Positions 24,706 through 32,641 of a stretch of 45,954 nucleotides of DNA are shown here, piece by piece (position 1 is the stretch's first letter; every line of letters begins with the position of its first letter). Under the pieces are notes generated by a model. That model was not told where the DNA came from and did not search any database. It saw only the letters and a list, made by a program, of their open reading frames with translations. The stretch lies in the NCBI GenBank assembly GCA_903884815.1, contig CAISGE010000002.1, positions 1-45,954 of the forward strand. The letters are read 5' to 3'. Origin of the DNA: Candidatus Omnitrophota bacterium. GTDB lineage: Bacteria; Omnitrophota; Omnitrophia; Omnitrophales; Aquincolibacteriaceae. The position numbers and the translations under genes are program-made.

Positions 24706-25791
24706 ATGCGCCGATTCGCTCGTATTTTGACGGTTTCACTTGCTCTCTGTCACGCGGCAATGTGTTTCGTCGTAATGACCCCGAACGCGCATGCCGAAGG
24801 CGCGAGGAAGCTAAAAGTAGGGGTTTATGATTCCGCGCCCTTCGCCTATAAGGACGAGTTGGGTAAATGGACGGGAATAGCTGTTGATCTCTGGCAAGCT
24901 ATAGCAAAAAACAAAGGATATGATTTTGACTTCGTTGAAGTAACGCGAAAGGAGGCTGTCCCCCAACTGGCTAAAGGCGACCTCGATGTGATTGCCGCCG
25001 GTTTGTCTGTCAGTCTTGAAAGAGAGCTCTTAATAGATTTCTCTCAGCCATTTTATGCTTCAAGCTACGCCATCGCTGTCATCAGAAAACCACTAGCAAG
25101 CATAGAAAGCTCTTTACTTCACGTCTTCCTCTCGTGGAAATTTTGGGCATTTGTCCTTAGCATCGGATTTGCTTTTGTCTTGGTGGCGATATTGATGTGG
25201 TATTTTGAGGGCAACGAGAATCCCGAATATCACGGGCCGACCAAAATGCACAGTATTGCCTACGGAATCTACTGGTCGGTAGCCATGATGACCCGAGCAG
25301 GCGAAAGGGCACCCAAAACCGTGCCGGGCCGCATCATTGGCATTTTATGGCTTGGTGCGGCAGTTTTCTTGGCCGGTTCATTCACCGCATCTGTGACAAC
25401 AGCGCTCAACGTGGAGCGTCTCAGCCGCAAAATATACAGCGAGCGTGATTTACCCAATGCCTATGTAGCCGTCATGCCAGGACCTTGTGAAAAATTGCTT
25501 GAACAGATGAATGTCCGGCACACCACCTGCAGCGGTAAAAAAGATTGCTATTCATTGTTGAGTCAAGGCCGAGTCGACGCGATTGTGGGTAGCGAGCCGA
25601 CTCTAAAATACTATGCGGCAAGGAACCTCAAAGGAGAGTTGGACATCATCCCCATGGATTTTAGTGAAGTTCTTTATTCAATAGGGCTGAAACCCAAAAG
25701 CGCACTGGCCGAAGAAATAAATCTCGCGGTTCTACAAATCACATCCACTCCCGCCTGGACAGAAATCTTAAAGCAATATCTCCAACACTGA
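24706..25791 (+). CDS. prokaryotic ionotropic glutamate receptor-like channel (GluR0 type)
   Basis: The 361 aa start with a signal peptide (to about NAHA-EG at 31). The bilobed SBP_bac_3/PBPe ligand domain is split by a pore module: lobe 1 about 35-130 (KVGVYDSAPFAYKDE...GDLDVIAAGLSV), helix M1 (FWAFVLSIGFAFVLVAIL), pore loop 194-205 and helix M2 (IIGILWLGAAVFLAGSFTASVTT), then lobe 2. GSFTASVTTAL corresponds to SYTANLAAF of animal receptors. The pore loop aligns as MMTRAGERAPKT with TTVGYGD-x-x-PKT of GluR0-like K+ channels, so the TVGYGD filter is missing. GGAGG 5-6 bases before the ATG at 24706 rejects the ATG at 24685. The ligand is probably an amino acid. Confidence 0.85.
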   Translation: MRRFARILTVSLALCHAAMCFVVMTPNAHAEGARKLKVGVYDSAPFAYKDELGKWTGIAVDLWQAIAKNKGYDFDFVEVTRKEAVPQLAKGDLDVIAAGLSVSLERELLIDFSQPFYASSYAIAVIRKPLASIESSLLHVFLSWKFWAFVLSIGFAFVLVAILMWYFEGNENPEYHGPTKMHSIAYGIYWSVAMMTRAGERAPKTVPGRIIGILWLGAAVFLAGSFTASVTTALNVERLSRKIYSERDLPNAYVAVMPGPCEKLLEQMNVRHTTCSGKKDCYSLLSQGRVDAIVGSEPTLKYYAARNLKGELDIIPMDFSEVLYSIGLKPKSALAEEINLAVLQITSTPAWTEILKQYLQH

Positions 25792-25965
25792 TAAAGAGCG
25801 TCTGGCAACATCGCGTCGTCGTTTCACGCTATTGATGGAAAAGCGATGCGTGACAGTTCTGTGGCGCATGGGACTGAAAAAAGACACGAAAAGCTCTAAA
25901 CAACCGCGAAGAGCTAAAAGAGGTTAACCTGGGGAGGGAAAAGAGATTACACGGAGTTAAGAGAG

Positions 25966-26039
25966 CGCGCCCGGCAGGAGTTGAACCTGCAACCCCCACA
26001 TCCGTAGTGTGGTGCTCTATCCAATTGAGCTACGGGCGC
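25966..26039 (-). tRNA. tRNA-Arg(ACG), copy 1
   Basis: A 74-nt tRNA with acceptor GCGCCCG/CGGGCGC, discriminator G and anticodon loop CTACGGA (anticodon ACG). It is the usual substrate of TadA. The sequence is identical to the copy at 36985-37058. CCA is not encoded. Confidence 0.97.
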
Positions 26040-26053
26040 ATGAATCGTAAATC

Positions 26054-26059
26054 ATTATA
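26054..26059 (-). promoter_or_regulatory. -10 element upstream of tRNA-Arg copy 1
   Basis: TATAAT on the minus strand, 14 bases before the tRNA 5' end. The -35 is poor. The sequence upstream of copy 2 is different, so the two copies have separate promoters. Confidence 0.45.
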
Positions 26060-26114
26060 TGTAAAGGACTTGCAGCTATTGCGACTTTCGCCATCTTGGT
26101 GAGTTTTTGCTAAG

Positions 26115-26134
26115 TGGCTGTAAACCTGGCTGTT
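26115..26134 (+). repeat. 20-base direct repeat, left copy
   Basis: TGGCTGT-AAACC-TGGCTGTT, itself a doubled TGGCTGT with 12-base spacing, is identical to 36869-36888. It lies 75 bases inside the left tRNA copy. It may be an attachment or integrase arm-type site. Confidence 0.6.
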
Positions 26135-26210
26135 GTGTTTCTCGGCACGATTTTAGCTCGTTCCTTCAACCGATGGAACATGCGAATTTTCTCTGCGATC
26201 GAAAAACATC

Positions 26211-27074
26211 TCAAAGTTTGATCTTTAATCGTTCATATCTCGAGAGCACGATCTCCGCAAACTTCTTCTTGAGATCCCCTGGCAATCTGCTGCTCTCTGC
26301 AAGTTCTTTTATGGCCGTGATCTTTCCTTCAAACTTCTCATAACGGACTCTCGGGGGAATTTCCAAATAATCAGCCAAAGAATCAAAGTCCTTCCGGGTA
26401 AGGTTGTTTTTCTTGCCGTTCAGCGTAAGGGCACAATCTTCTTCGCCCGGGATGACCAGTTTGGAGCAAACAATGTCATAAGCAGGAGAAAGTCGGGTGC
26501 CGTCTTGTTCACGATACAGCACAGAGAAGTTCTTGAAGTGAGCATCACCATTCCCTATCAGGAAGTTCAAAACCACGCGTTCAAAGAAAAACTGCCCATC
26601 AAGACCCGGGACCACGGAGATCTCTTTTAATTTCTTACCGATCTGTTCAAGAGACCCCTGATACTTCTCTCTCTTTTCCAGGATCTGGCAAAAATCCTCT
26701 TGATGGATCTTTACGCTGCCAAGCCGGTCGAAACGCTTGACCATATAAGCCAAAGTGCCGTCCGTTAGCGACAGAAGGCATTGCGGTGGAACTTCGATCC
26801 CGAGGCTTTTCGCGATGTCCATGCAGCAGTTTTCGTTCTCAGGGATATTCAGAAACTGCTGAAGCTGGGGCTTGAGGATATATTCTCCCCCCTCCCCTGT
26901 GATCACAAATTCCCCGGCTCGTCTGTCGAGCTTGACGGAAAGCTTCGGCTGAACGCCAGAGATGGACATCTTTCCGACCATCTCCTGTGCTTTAAGAGGG
27001 ATATCTTTCAAAGACAAGTTGATCCGAGGAAGATGGTCCATTCCGAACATTTCTTTAATTTGTTTAGGGTCCAT
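26211..27074 (-). CDS. hipT: HipT-type serine/threonine kinase toxin (HipA C-terminal half)
   Basis: The 287 aa correspond to HipA without its N-terminal domain. The Gly-rich loop has S37-I38-S39-G (KMSISGVQPKLSV). The catalytic loop is GNGD177-AHFK181-N182 and the metal aspartate D200 (SPAYD). In the E. coli O127 HipBST system, HipT has this same Ser-Ile-Ser regulatory pair and phosphorylates tryptophanyl-tRNA synthetase; the target here is unknown. AAGGATAGAG precedes the ATG. It follows hipS by 13 bases and completes a hipB-hipS-hipT operon. Confidence 0.9.
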   Translation of the reverse strand: MDPKQIKEMFGMDHLPRINLSLKDIPLKAQEMVGKMSISGVQPKLSVKLDRRAGEFVITGEGGEYILKPQLQQFLNIPENENCCMDIAKSLGIEVPPQCLLSLTDGTLAYMVKRFDRLGSVKIHQEDFCQILEKREKYQGSLEQIGKKLKEISVVPGLDGQFFFERVVLNFLIGNGDAHFKNFSVLYREQDGTRLSPAYDIVCSKLVIPGEEDCALTLNGKKNNLTRKDFDSLADYLEIPPRVRYEKFEGKITAIKELAESSRLPGDLKKKFAEIVLSRYERLKIKL

Positions 27075-27087
27075 ACTCTATCCTTAA

Positions 27088-27417
27088 TTACTCGTCGACT
27101 TTGTGCACTGTAACAGCACCGATTGTATCCGCAGTAGTGGCCAACAAGAGACCGAAAGAGTCCTTGGAATCGACTTTGGCAGTTGCGCTGACAATATCGA
27201 GATACCACCCTTCGGGCAAAAGTCCCTGAAAAAAGCTGAAGAGTTCGTTCGAGTCATAGGGCTCTTCACGCAAAGGAAGCGATGCCGACACCGGTTGCCC
27301 CGTTTCAAGATAGTCCTTCTCATACACGAAGCGGAAACCGGTCTCTGTTTCAAACAGATGTCCAGCCAGCCGACCGTTATAACGGACTATTGCCTTCCGG
27401 AATGTTCTTTCGCTCAT
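27088..27417 (-). CDS. hipS: HipS-type antitoxin (HipA N-terminal subdomain-1 protein)
   Basis: The 109 aa equal the N-terminal subdomain that full-length HipA carries fused to the kinase: VRYNGRLAGHLFETETGFRFVY, then ASLPLREEPYDSNELFSFFQGLLPEGWYLDIV. In HipBST systems this small protein, not HipB, neutralises the kinase. The ATG at 27417 is chosen, as the earlier TTG (27429) has no support. It overlaps the end of hipB by 41 bases, so the two are translationally linked. Its stop is 13 bases before hipT. Confidence 0.88.
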   Translation of the reverse strand: MSERTFRKAIVRYNGRLAGHLFETETGFRFVYEKDYLETGQPVSASLPLREEPYDSNELFSFFQGLLPEGWYLDIVSATAKVDSKDSFGLLLATTADTIGAVTVHKVDE

Positions 27418-27610
27418 GATCAGAAACAACCTCTAAGTGGTGTCCCAAAAATTTAAGGACTTGATTAACCTTGTCCAGCCGCACGCTGGGCTTCCCTTGT
27501 TCCAAATCCCTCACAAAGCGCAACCCAACCCCAGCCCGCTTTGAAAATTCCGGTTGGGTGAGTCCTGCTTTCTTCCTTAATTGTTGGACCTTCTTTCCAA
27601 TGTCTTCCAT
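27377..27610 (-). CDS. hipB: HipB-type Xre antitoxin/autorepressor
   Basis: A 77 aa Cro/C1-type HTH protein (VQQLRKKAGLTQPEFSKRAGVGLRFVRDLEQGK, with VRLDKVNQVLKFLGHHLEVV as dimerisation strand). It would bind the operators upstream and repress hipBST. The first operator begins 12 bases before its ATG. It is shorter than K-12 HipB (88 aa) at the C-terminus. Confidence 0.9.
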   Translation of the reverse strand: MEDIGKKVQQLRKKAGLTQPEFSKRAGVGLRFVRDLEQGKPSVRLDKVNQVLKFLGHHLEVVSDHERKNIPEGNSPL

Positions 27611-27621
27611 GAAACAAATTA

Positions 27622-27752
27622 TATACCATAACGGGTATATTTAAAACAACTATATTAAATATTATACCCTATCAGGTATTATTACTCTTACAATACACCT
27701 TATAGGGTATAAACTATTCATTTATTACTATTTTTATACCCGAAAGGGGATT
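27622..27752. promoter_or_regulatory. four spaced HipB operators TATACC-N6-GGTATA
   Basis: Inverted repeats of 18 bases start at 27622, 27663, 27694 and 27735. The first is perfect (TATACC/GGTATA); the others have one (27663 and 27694) or more (27735) mismatches. Start-to-start distances are 41, 31 and 41 bases, close to whole helical turns, so dimers would line up on one face. TATAAT on the minus strand (27617-27622) overlaps the first site, as expected for autorepression. Confidence 0.75.
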
Positions 27753-27871
27753 AATATATAAATATCAGGCTATCTTTGTATATTTTCAAAACGCCCCGCC
27801 CACTCTCTGATCGTCATATAAACCCGACCTGGGAACCACCCCCTTATTCAATTATCTTCCGGCAGCATGCG

Positions 27872-27940
27872 TACCGCGCTCAACTTCTTCCACCCAGCGC
27901 GGCGAACTTCTTCCAATTACCGCGGTGAACTTCGCAATAA
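27872..27940. repeat. three tandem 23-base repeats
   Basis: Imperfect units at 27872-27894, 27895-27917 and 27918-27940 share the core CGCG-N-N-GAACTTC (first unit CTCAACTTC). They lie upstream of hipB beyond the operators, downstream of the propeller gene. The stretch 27753-28017 otherwise shows no gene. Confidence 0.6.
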
Positions 27941-28017
27941 CCACCATACGTCCTTGACGTCTATCGTAACATCTTCATTCTGTTAGATCCCAAGGCGGGT
28001 AAAGTGCAAATCCTGAA

Positions 28018-29049
28018 CTATTTTAAAGCTGCAAACGTATCTTTATACCGTAATAACTGCCCATGCTTCGGATCACATACCCAGATATTATTTTGATCAT
28101 CTCCAGCAACACAATGAGATCTTTCCGCCGCTGGACCGGTCCCTAACAAAGAAAGTTCTCCTCGAGGCGAAACACCTAGAACTGACAGTGTCGCGCTCTT
28201 CGATCCGGTTATATACAGGTGAGAAAGACGGGCATTATAATCGATAAGATCGGCACCAGCTCCAGTAGCCTGGCTTCCGATCGCTTTCCCATTCTGATTC
28301 AGGTCCAAGACAACGGCCTTCCCTTCACCGCAACCGACAAAAAGAAAGCCTCTCTGTTCATCAACCGCGGTTCCGCGTGGCTTCTCGCACCCATTAGACC
28401 ACTGTGAGATCACTGCATGAGTTTTGACATCGATCGCGGCTGCCTGTTTCCCCAAATTGGTATAGGCGCGGTTACGCAAGTGATCGATCGTCAGAGATTC
28501 TGGACCATCCGCTACGGGGATATCGAGTGCGTGCAAAAGCGCGGGCTTCTCCCCTGCGGCGAAGGAAAAGACCTCGATCTGTCTTTTGGCTCCATCCATC
28601 TCAGTAACCCATACTTCATGGTTGGCATCAACATACCTGACAAAATCAGCATCGCCCGCTAATGGGGCAGAAGCAGCGATCATGCCTCTCTTGATATTCA
28701 CGGCATCGAGCTTATGTGTCCCGTGGTCCGCGGCAAACAAAAACCCTTCTCCTTCATCCGCGGAAGAGACCCCCACTTTTTGCCCCTTTATATTTTCCGT
28801 GCTGGAACTGAACCCTTCCACGGAGGTCATCGCGAAACTGGAAGGGTCGATCATATAGAGCTTCCCTGTGCGTCCTGCGGGCAGAAGGACTTTATGCAGG
28901 CTTTTTGAGAAATTCACATCATCCAGACCGACCCCGTCTTTGCAACCGGGGATCGTCACAGCCGTAGCCTTTAAAGATGTATCTTCTGGTCGCGCAAAGG
29001 CGGGGGTCCCGGCTACCGTAAGGAACAAAGCTAAAATAATTGCCCACAT
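28018..29049 (-). CDS. secreted YncE-like beta-propeller protein
   Basis: The 343 aa start with a signal peptide (IILALFLTVAGTPAFA-RP). The rest is made of repeated 40-residue blades: GKLYMIDPSSF, HKLDAVNIKRG, HEVWVTEMD, RAYTNLGKQAAAIDVKTH, GFLFVGCGEGKAVVLDLN and HLYITGSKSATLSVLGV. This is the YncE/YVTN seven-blade type, periplasmic or extracellular and usually without a known ligand. Four cysteines are present. GGAGAG lies 6 bases before the ATG. It stands alone between hipBST and the ClC gene. Confidence 0.82.
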   Translation of the reverse strand: MWAIILALFLTVAGTPAFARPEDTSLKATAVTIPGCKDGVGLDDVNFSKSLHKVLLPAGRTGKLYMIDPSSFAMTSVEGFSSSTENIKGQKVGVSSADEGEGFLFAADHGTHKLDAVNIKRGMIAASAPLAGDADFVRYVDANHEVWVTEMDGAKRQIEVFSFAAGEKPALLHALDIPVADGPESLTIDHLRNRAYTNLGKQAAAIDVKTHAVISQWSNGCEKPRGTAVDEQRGFLFVGCGEGKAVVLDLNQNGKAIGSQATGAGADLIDYNARLSHLYITGSKSATLSVLGVSPRGELSLLGTGPAAERSHCVAGDDQNNIWVCDPKHGQLLRYKDTFAALK

Positions 29050-29273
29050 AACACACTCTCCATTTCTTATACTCGTCTGTCGTTGCCCCTTGAAAGTTCG
29101 CGCTGCTAGGCTACGGGAGAAACGGCAGCTCCGTCCTTAATCTCAGAGCCAAGGTCAACCGTTGCAAGCAACTTCACCATAACACCTTTCGTCTCAGATG
29201 CCACCTGCTCGTTGCTCATCGTTCCCTTCCCTCCGTGACCTTCTTTATCCATCATTTTCCATCTAAAGCATTG

Positions 29274-30638
29274 TCACTTTTCAGGTCCGCTAAATCGCCT
29301 CTTCACAAAAACATAGGCATTTTTGAAGCTCTGCGACCAACTTTTCTTTCTCAAATTCAACACCGCTCTCACATCCTGCATTTCTTGACCAACATTGACA
29401 TCCAAAGATTGAGATTTTTTGACCAGAAGGACTTGTGAAGGATAAACACTGCGGTGCCCTGTCATGAGGAAGCTAATAACACAAGCCACTGCGGCATATG
29501 GGGCTATTTGAGGTCCAAAAACTTCGATTGCCATGACGCTTGCCGCAATCGGCGTGTTCGCAGCTCCGGCAAGGACTGCAACAAATCCGATAGCCGACAA
29601 AGTCGCGTGGTCCAATCCTGCCCAAGTCGCATAGAGAGATCCAGCCGTTGCCCCTATAAAAAATATGGGAGTTACGATCCCCCCGCTTCCTCCAAAACCC
29701 AAAGTGATCGAAGTAAAGATCATCTTCGCAAAACTGGAATACCACGGAACGATCTGCCCTTGCAGGCAGTTCTCGATCGTATTTAACCCAAGCCCGAGGT
29801 ATTGTTTTGAAATCAAAAACGTCAAAGCCACCAACGCAGCTCCGCCCACGATTCCATTTAGCGGTGTCCATAGATTCAGCTTCTTGGACAAATACTCTCC
29901 CAAGCGCAAAGTTTCAATCAGGATGAGGGCACAGATTCCAAAGAAAACTCCCGCCACACATATCTGGACGAAGAAGAACTCGCTGAACTGAGGGACAAAA
30001 TGGAGAGGATGATAAAAATAGCTGATCCCCAAGGCATTTGAAACGTGATAACTCGTAACGCCCGCAATGAAGGAAGGGAGAAGCACATCATAGAGGACGC
30101 TCCCCACAAAGAGAACTTCGACCCCAAATAATGCCCCGGCAATCGGAGTCCCGAAGACGGAAGCAAAGCCTGCACTAATACCGCAGATCACCAGTTTCTT
30201 CCGGTCATGATCATCGAATTTGAAAAGATCGGCGAAGAGCGACGACAACCCCGCCCCGATCTGAGCGCATGGTCCTTCTTTGCCGGCAGAACCGCCTAAA
30301 GCGATCGTAATAATCGTTGCGACCAACTTCACCGGGACAACGGCTGCTTTGATCTTTCCGGAAGAACGATGGACCGCCTCAATGACTTTCTCGGTTCCAT
30401 GACCTTTCGCGTCGGGGGCAAGATATTTGATGATTAGTGCGCTTAGGAAGAACGCCAGGGGGAGAAGGAGAAAAGAATAAGGGAACTTGTCGCTAAAAGC
30501 CAAACTCCAGGCCAGAAGCTTCAAGAAGACCATCGTGGCGAAGCCAACGATGACCCCAATCAGGGTGGCTAATATGAACCACTTCAGAATGCTGATAAAG
30601 AGAACTGTTTCTTCCGCAATCCTACGTTTCATCTTCAA
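29274..30638 (-). CDS. ClC-family chloride channel/antiporter
   Basis: A 454 aa membrane protein with the ClC fold. GGSAGKEGPCAQIG is the GREGP-type filter motif and GFGGSGGIVTPIFFIGA the GxFxP motif region. The first filter loop is GHGTEK in place of GSGIP, and the central tyrosine region is GHRSVYP. No CBS domains follow. ClC proteins exchange Cl- for H+ or conduct Cl-; the altered first loop leaves selectivity open (a fluoride-type exporter is not indicated by its motifs). AAAAGGA precedes the ATG. It is an unusual passenger for an integrated island. Confidence 0.88.
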   Translation of the reverse strand: MKMKRRIAEETVLFISILKWFILATLIGVIVGFATMVFLKLLAWSLAFSDKFPYSFLLLPLAFFLSALIIKYLAPDAKGHGTEKVIEAVHRSSGKIKAAVVPVKLVATIITIALGGSAGKEGPCAQIGAGLSSLFADLFKFDDHDRKKLVICGISAGFASVFGTPIAGALFGVEVLFVGSVLYDVLLPSFIAGVTSYHVSNALGISYFYHPLHFVPQFSEFFFVQICVAGVFFGICALILIETLRLGEYLSKKLNLWTPLNGIVGGAALVALTFLISKQYLGLGLNTIENCLQGQIVPWYSSFAKMIFTSITLGFGGSGGIVTPIFFIGATAGSLYATWAGLDHATLSAIGFVAVLAGAANTPIAASVMAIEVFGPQIAPYAAVACVISFLMTGHRSVYPSQVLLVKKSQSLDVNVGQEMQDVRAVLNLRKKSWSQSFKNAYVFVKRRFSGPEK

Positions 30639-30814
30639 TCCTTTTCCCTAACGCTCAAAATAACTAATGATATTAAAGATTCCTTTTCACTCAGCTATTC
30701 CCGGCCCATCGCTCTCTACAACCATTCGCTGATATTGGGTAGGGGGTTTTTGAGCAACCAGTTAAGCCTTTAACCGCCCCGCCTCTTCCTCCCTAGGAAG
30801 CTTATCCAGCCTGC

Positions 30815-31330
30815 TTATTTCAAGGACCATTCGACCATTAAGAAATCAGCGGCAGACATACCCACTGCCAGTGCGCTTCCAAGCCACTTCACTTGTGACG
30901 GCCTTATGCTGTCTCTGCCGCTGCGCTTGGATTCAGCGAACAGGATCTTGTTCTCTTTCCATGCGTAAACATCCCAGCACCCGCTCATAGATCCGTTCTT
31001 GTCTATGATCTTATCCAAGATCACTCGTTGGTCAGCCGGCAACGTTATGGGCGGTTCAACGTCAGGCATCCCGACCCTGAACTTTTTCCGGTAATTATCC
31101 ACCCAAACTCCCGACCATCCGTCTCGACAAAGGGTTCTCAAGATGACAAGCTCCGCGAAAAGTGGCTCCCCCTCGCAATCCAGGACCGCTTTCCCACCAT
31201 AAGTATTCGCGAGCGGCTTGCCCTTCCACGCATTAAAAACAACTATCGTTTTCGGCACCAGAACCGACTCATCCGTGACTAAGAGAAAGGTCTCTTCGGC
31301 AGTTGCAGGAAATAACATGTTAATGTGCAT
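30815..31330 (-). CDS. PD-(D/E)XK (VRR-NUC-like) nuclease-family protein
   Basis: About 171 aa. The C-terminal 60 residues have the nuclease pattern: GCWDVYAWKENKILFAESKR supplies D...E-x-K, followed by IRPSQVKWL and FLMVEWSL. The N-terminal part (FAELVILRTLCRDGWSGVWVDNYRKKFR) also recurs in this family as I recall it. Such proteins are restriction-like or Holliday-junction-like nucleases of little-studied function. The ATG at 31330 is preferred; a GTG at 31348 in the same frame is possible. The start overlaps the stop of the HNH-like peptide gene by 11 bases, so the two are translated together. Confidence 0.6.
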   Translation of the reverse strand: MHINMLFPATAEETFLLVTDESVLVPKTIVVFNAWKGKPLANTYGGKAVLDCEGEPLFAELVILRTLCRDGWSGVWVDNYRKKFRVGMPDVEPPITLPADQRVILDKIIDKNGSMSGCWDVYAWKENKILFAESKRSGRDSIRPSQVKWLGSALAVGMSAADFLMVEWSLK

Positions 31331-31523
31331 CGTCTTTTCTTCGGACACGACGCGTGGTGTTCTGAATCACGCGTCTGCGCCTGAGCTCATGGTCTGTTTC
31401 CCAGTATCCTGCGAGTTTGCTCCTTTTCCACCCGCGCATCTCAAAATCAACTGGATCCCCGCAAAAGTGGCAATGCCCTTCCATTTTTTCCAAAATCCGT
31501 ATCAAAATCTCTTTATAATTCAT
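31320..31523 (-). CDS. short HNH-like zinc-binding peptide, probably truncated
   Basis: The 67 aa contain CHFCG near residue 18 and GYWETDH near 40, the first half of an HNH nuclease of the WExDH kind. The second half (usually GG...N..C..CN) is missing; the reading frame ends in a basic tail RRRRVIQNTTRRVRRKD. AGGGG about 9-10 bases before the ATG suggests it is translated. It overlaps the nuclease gene downstream. A decayed HNH gene or a short zinc-binding partner are both possible. Confidence 0.5.
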   Translation of the reverse strand: MNYKEILIRILEKMEGHCHFCGDPVDFEMRGWKRSKLAGYWETDHELRRRRVIQNTTRRVRRKDDAH

Positions 31524-31560
31524 TAGCCTATCCCCTAAGCATCTTATGCTGTTTAACGCC

Positions 31561-32046
31561 TCATTGGATTGGCTTCAGCTCTTCACCGGTATTCGGATCA
31601 TAAGTGTAATTGGAGGGAAAGGTCTGTCCCGTTCTTGGATTGTATTTCGTGTTCATTTCCTGTTTCACGCCAGCCGGTGCCGTTGCAATCTGCGGTTGAG
31701 CCGGAGCAGCGGCTTGCGTTTGAGCTCCGACCGGCTGAGGCCCAAACTGTGGTTGATACTGTTGCTTCATCGTTTCCTGCTGTTTTTCTTCTTTTTTCTT
31801 TTTCTTCCACAGATGAATAAATTCACCAATGATTGCCCCCGCCAAAAGACCGGCGCCCGCGCCAATGGCCGTACCAACACCGGCGTTCCCCGACGCAGCT
31901 CCGGCAAGAGCTCCAATTCCAGCACCAATCGCCGCGCCCGCTACACCACCGGTTTCACGTTCGGTAAGTGTCGCGCAGCCATTCAGAATGAGCGGTAAAA
32001 TCAAAACAAAAGCTATTCTCCGGATAAATGCCAAGTATTTCTCCAT
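31561..32046 (-). CDS. glycine-zipper lipoprotein
   Basis: From the ATG at 32046 there are 161 aa: a basic start, a hydrophobic signal (IAFVLILPLILNGC) with lipobox LNGC, then a glycine-zipper domain GGVAGAAIGAGIGALAGAASGNAG and GAGAGLLAGAIIG like OmpA/SlyB-type outer-membrane lipoproteins. A charged lysine stretch and a Q/P/A-rich tail follow, ending with YNPRTGQTFPSNYTYDPNTGEEL. It probably sits in the outer membrane or cell surface. The upstream in-frame extension to 32124 lacks a signal and is rejected. Confidence 0.8.
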   Translation of the reverse strand: MEKYLAFIRRIAFVLILPLILNGCATLTERETGGVAGAAIGAGIGALAGAASGNAGVGTAIGAGAGLLAGAIIGEFIHLWKKKKKEEKQQETMKQQYQPQFGPQPVGAQTQAAAPAQPQIATAPAGVKQEMNTKYNPRTGQTFPSNYTYDPNTGEELKPIQ

Positions 32047-32062
32047 TTCATTCAACAAAATC

Positions 32063-32362
32063 CTACGTCTGCAACTGGTAGCTACCTTTGCTTGGGATGA
32101 TGTGCCCCAGGGGGCTGGAGCCATATTCTATGCGCCTCAGGATCAGATACCAACGACAGTGAAGGATAGGCTGGCTGGCCGCTATTGCCACGTTTACTCC
32201 CTCGTTGAAACCTTCGACGGACGCGTGCTCCCCTATGGCCTGCTGTTGTTCCTTGAGAAACCGCGTGGGATTATAGGTCCGTGCTGAAATTTTGTCTAAC
32301 TTCAGCTTCTGCGGATCAGGCAGCCCGGAAGATGACGGCCAATCCGCGAACCAGCGTATCAA
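32063..32362 (-). CDS. doubtful ORF (99 aa)
   Basis: An open frame between the lipoprotein gene and another small ORF. The sequence (KLDKISARTYNPTRFLKEQ and later QPILHCRWYLILRRIEY) has no motif I recognise and the codon choice is unconvincing. It may be a decayed gene. Retained only because nothing else explains these 300 bases. Confidence 0.25.
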   Translation of the reverse strand: MIRWFADWPSSSGLPDPQKLKLDKISARTYNPTRFLKEQQQAIGEHASVEGFNEGVNVAIAASQPILHCRWYLILRRIEYGSSPLGHIIPSKGSYQLQT

Positions 32363-32371
32363 CGAAGGCGT

Positions 32372-32614
32372 TCACTTAGGAGTTAAAAAGTCCCCTCGAA
32401 TCATAGAGAAGACCTCTTTGCCGCGCAAGATCTTCGGGGGGACATTGAGTATGGCGAGGATGACGCCCTCGATTCCGTTCTCGAGGGCAAAACATTCGTC
32501 AATGCGAACGGCAATGTTTTTCCTGTTTTCACCTAGATCATTCAACCGGCTTTTCAATGCTGTTGCAGCATCATTTGCAAATAATCCGAAGACGGGTATC
32601 TTTCCGGATCTCAC
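32372..32614 (-). CDS. hypothetical protein (80 aa)
   Basis: A frame starting at GTG (32614) encodes a protein with amphipathic segments (NRKNIAVRIDECFALENGIEGVILAIL, then RGKEVFSMIRGDFLTP). It follows the 32642-32965 gene by 27 bases on the same strand. No family is recognised and the ribosome-binding site is poor. The continuing codons after the stop still look coding, so a degraded longer gene is possible. Confidence 0.35.
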   Translation of the reverse strand: MRSGKIPVFGLFANDAATALKSRLNDLGENRKNIAVRIDECFALENGIEGVILAILNVPPKILRGKEVFSMIRGDFLTPK

Positions 32615-32641
32615 CGTAGCGGTTAGACCTACTCAAACTCA

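Noticed and set aside
27622..27752. Short-period repeats suggestive of a CRISPR array
   Set aside because: The units are 18-base palindromes with 13- or 23-base gaps, not constant-length spacers, and no cas gene is near; they fit repressor operators.
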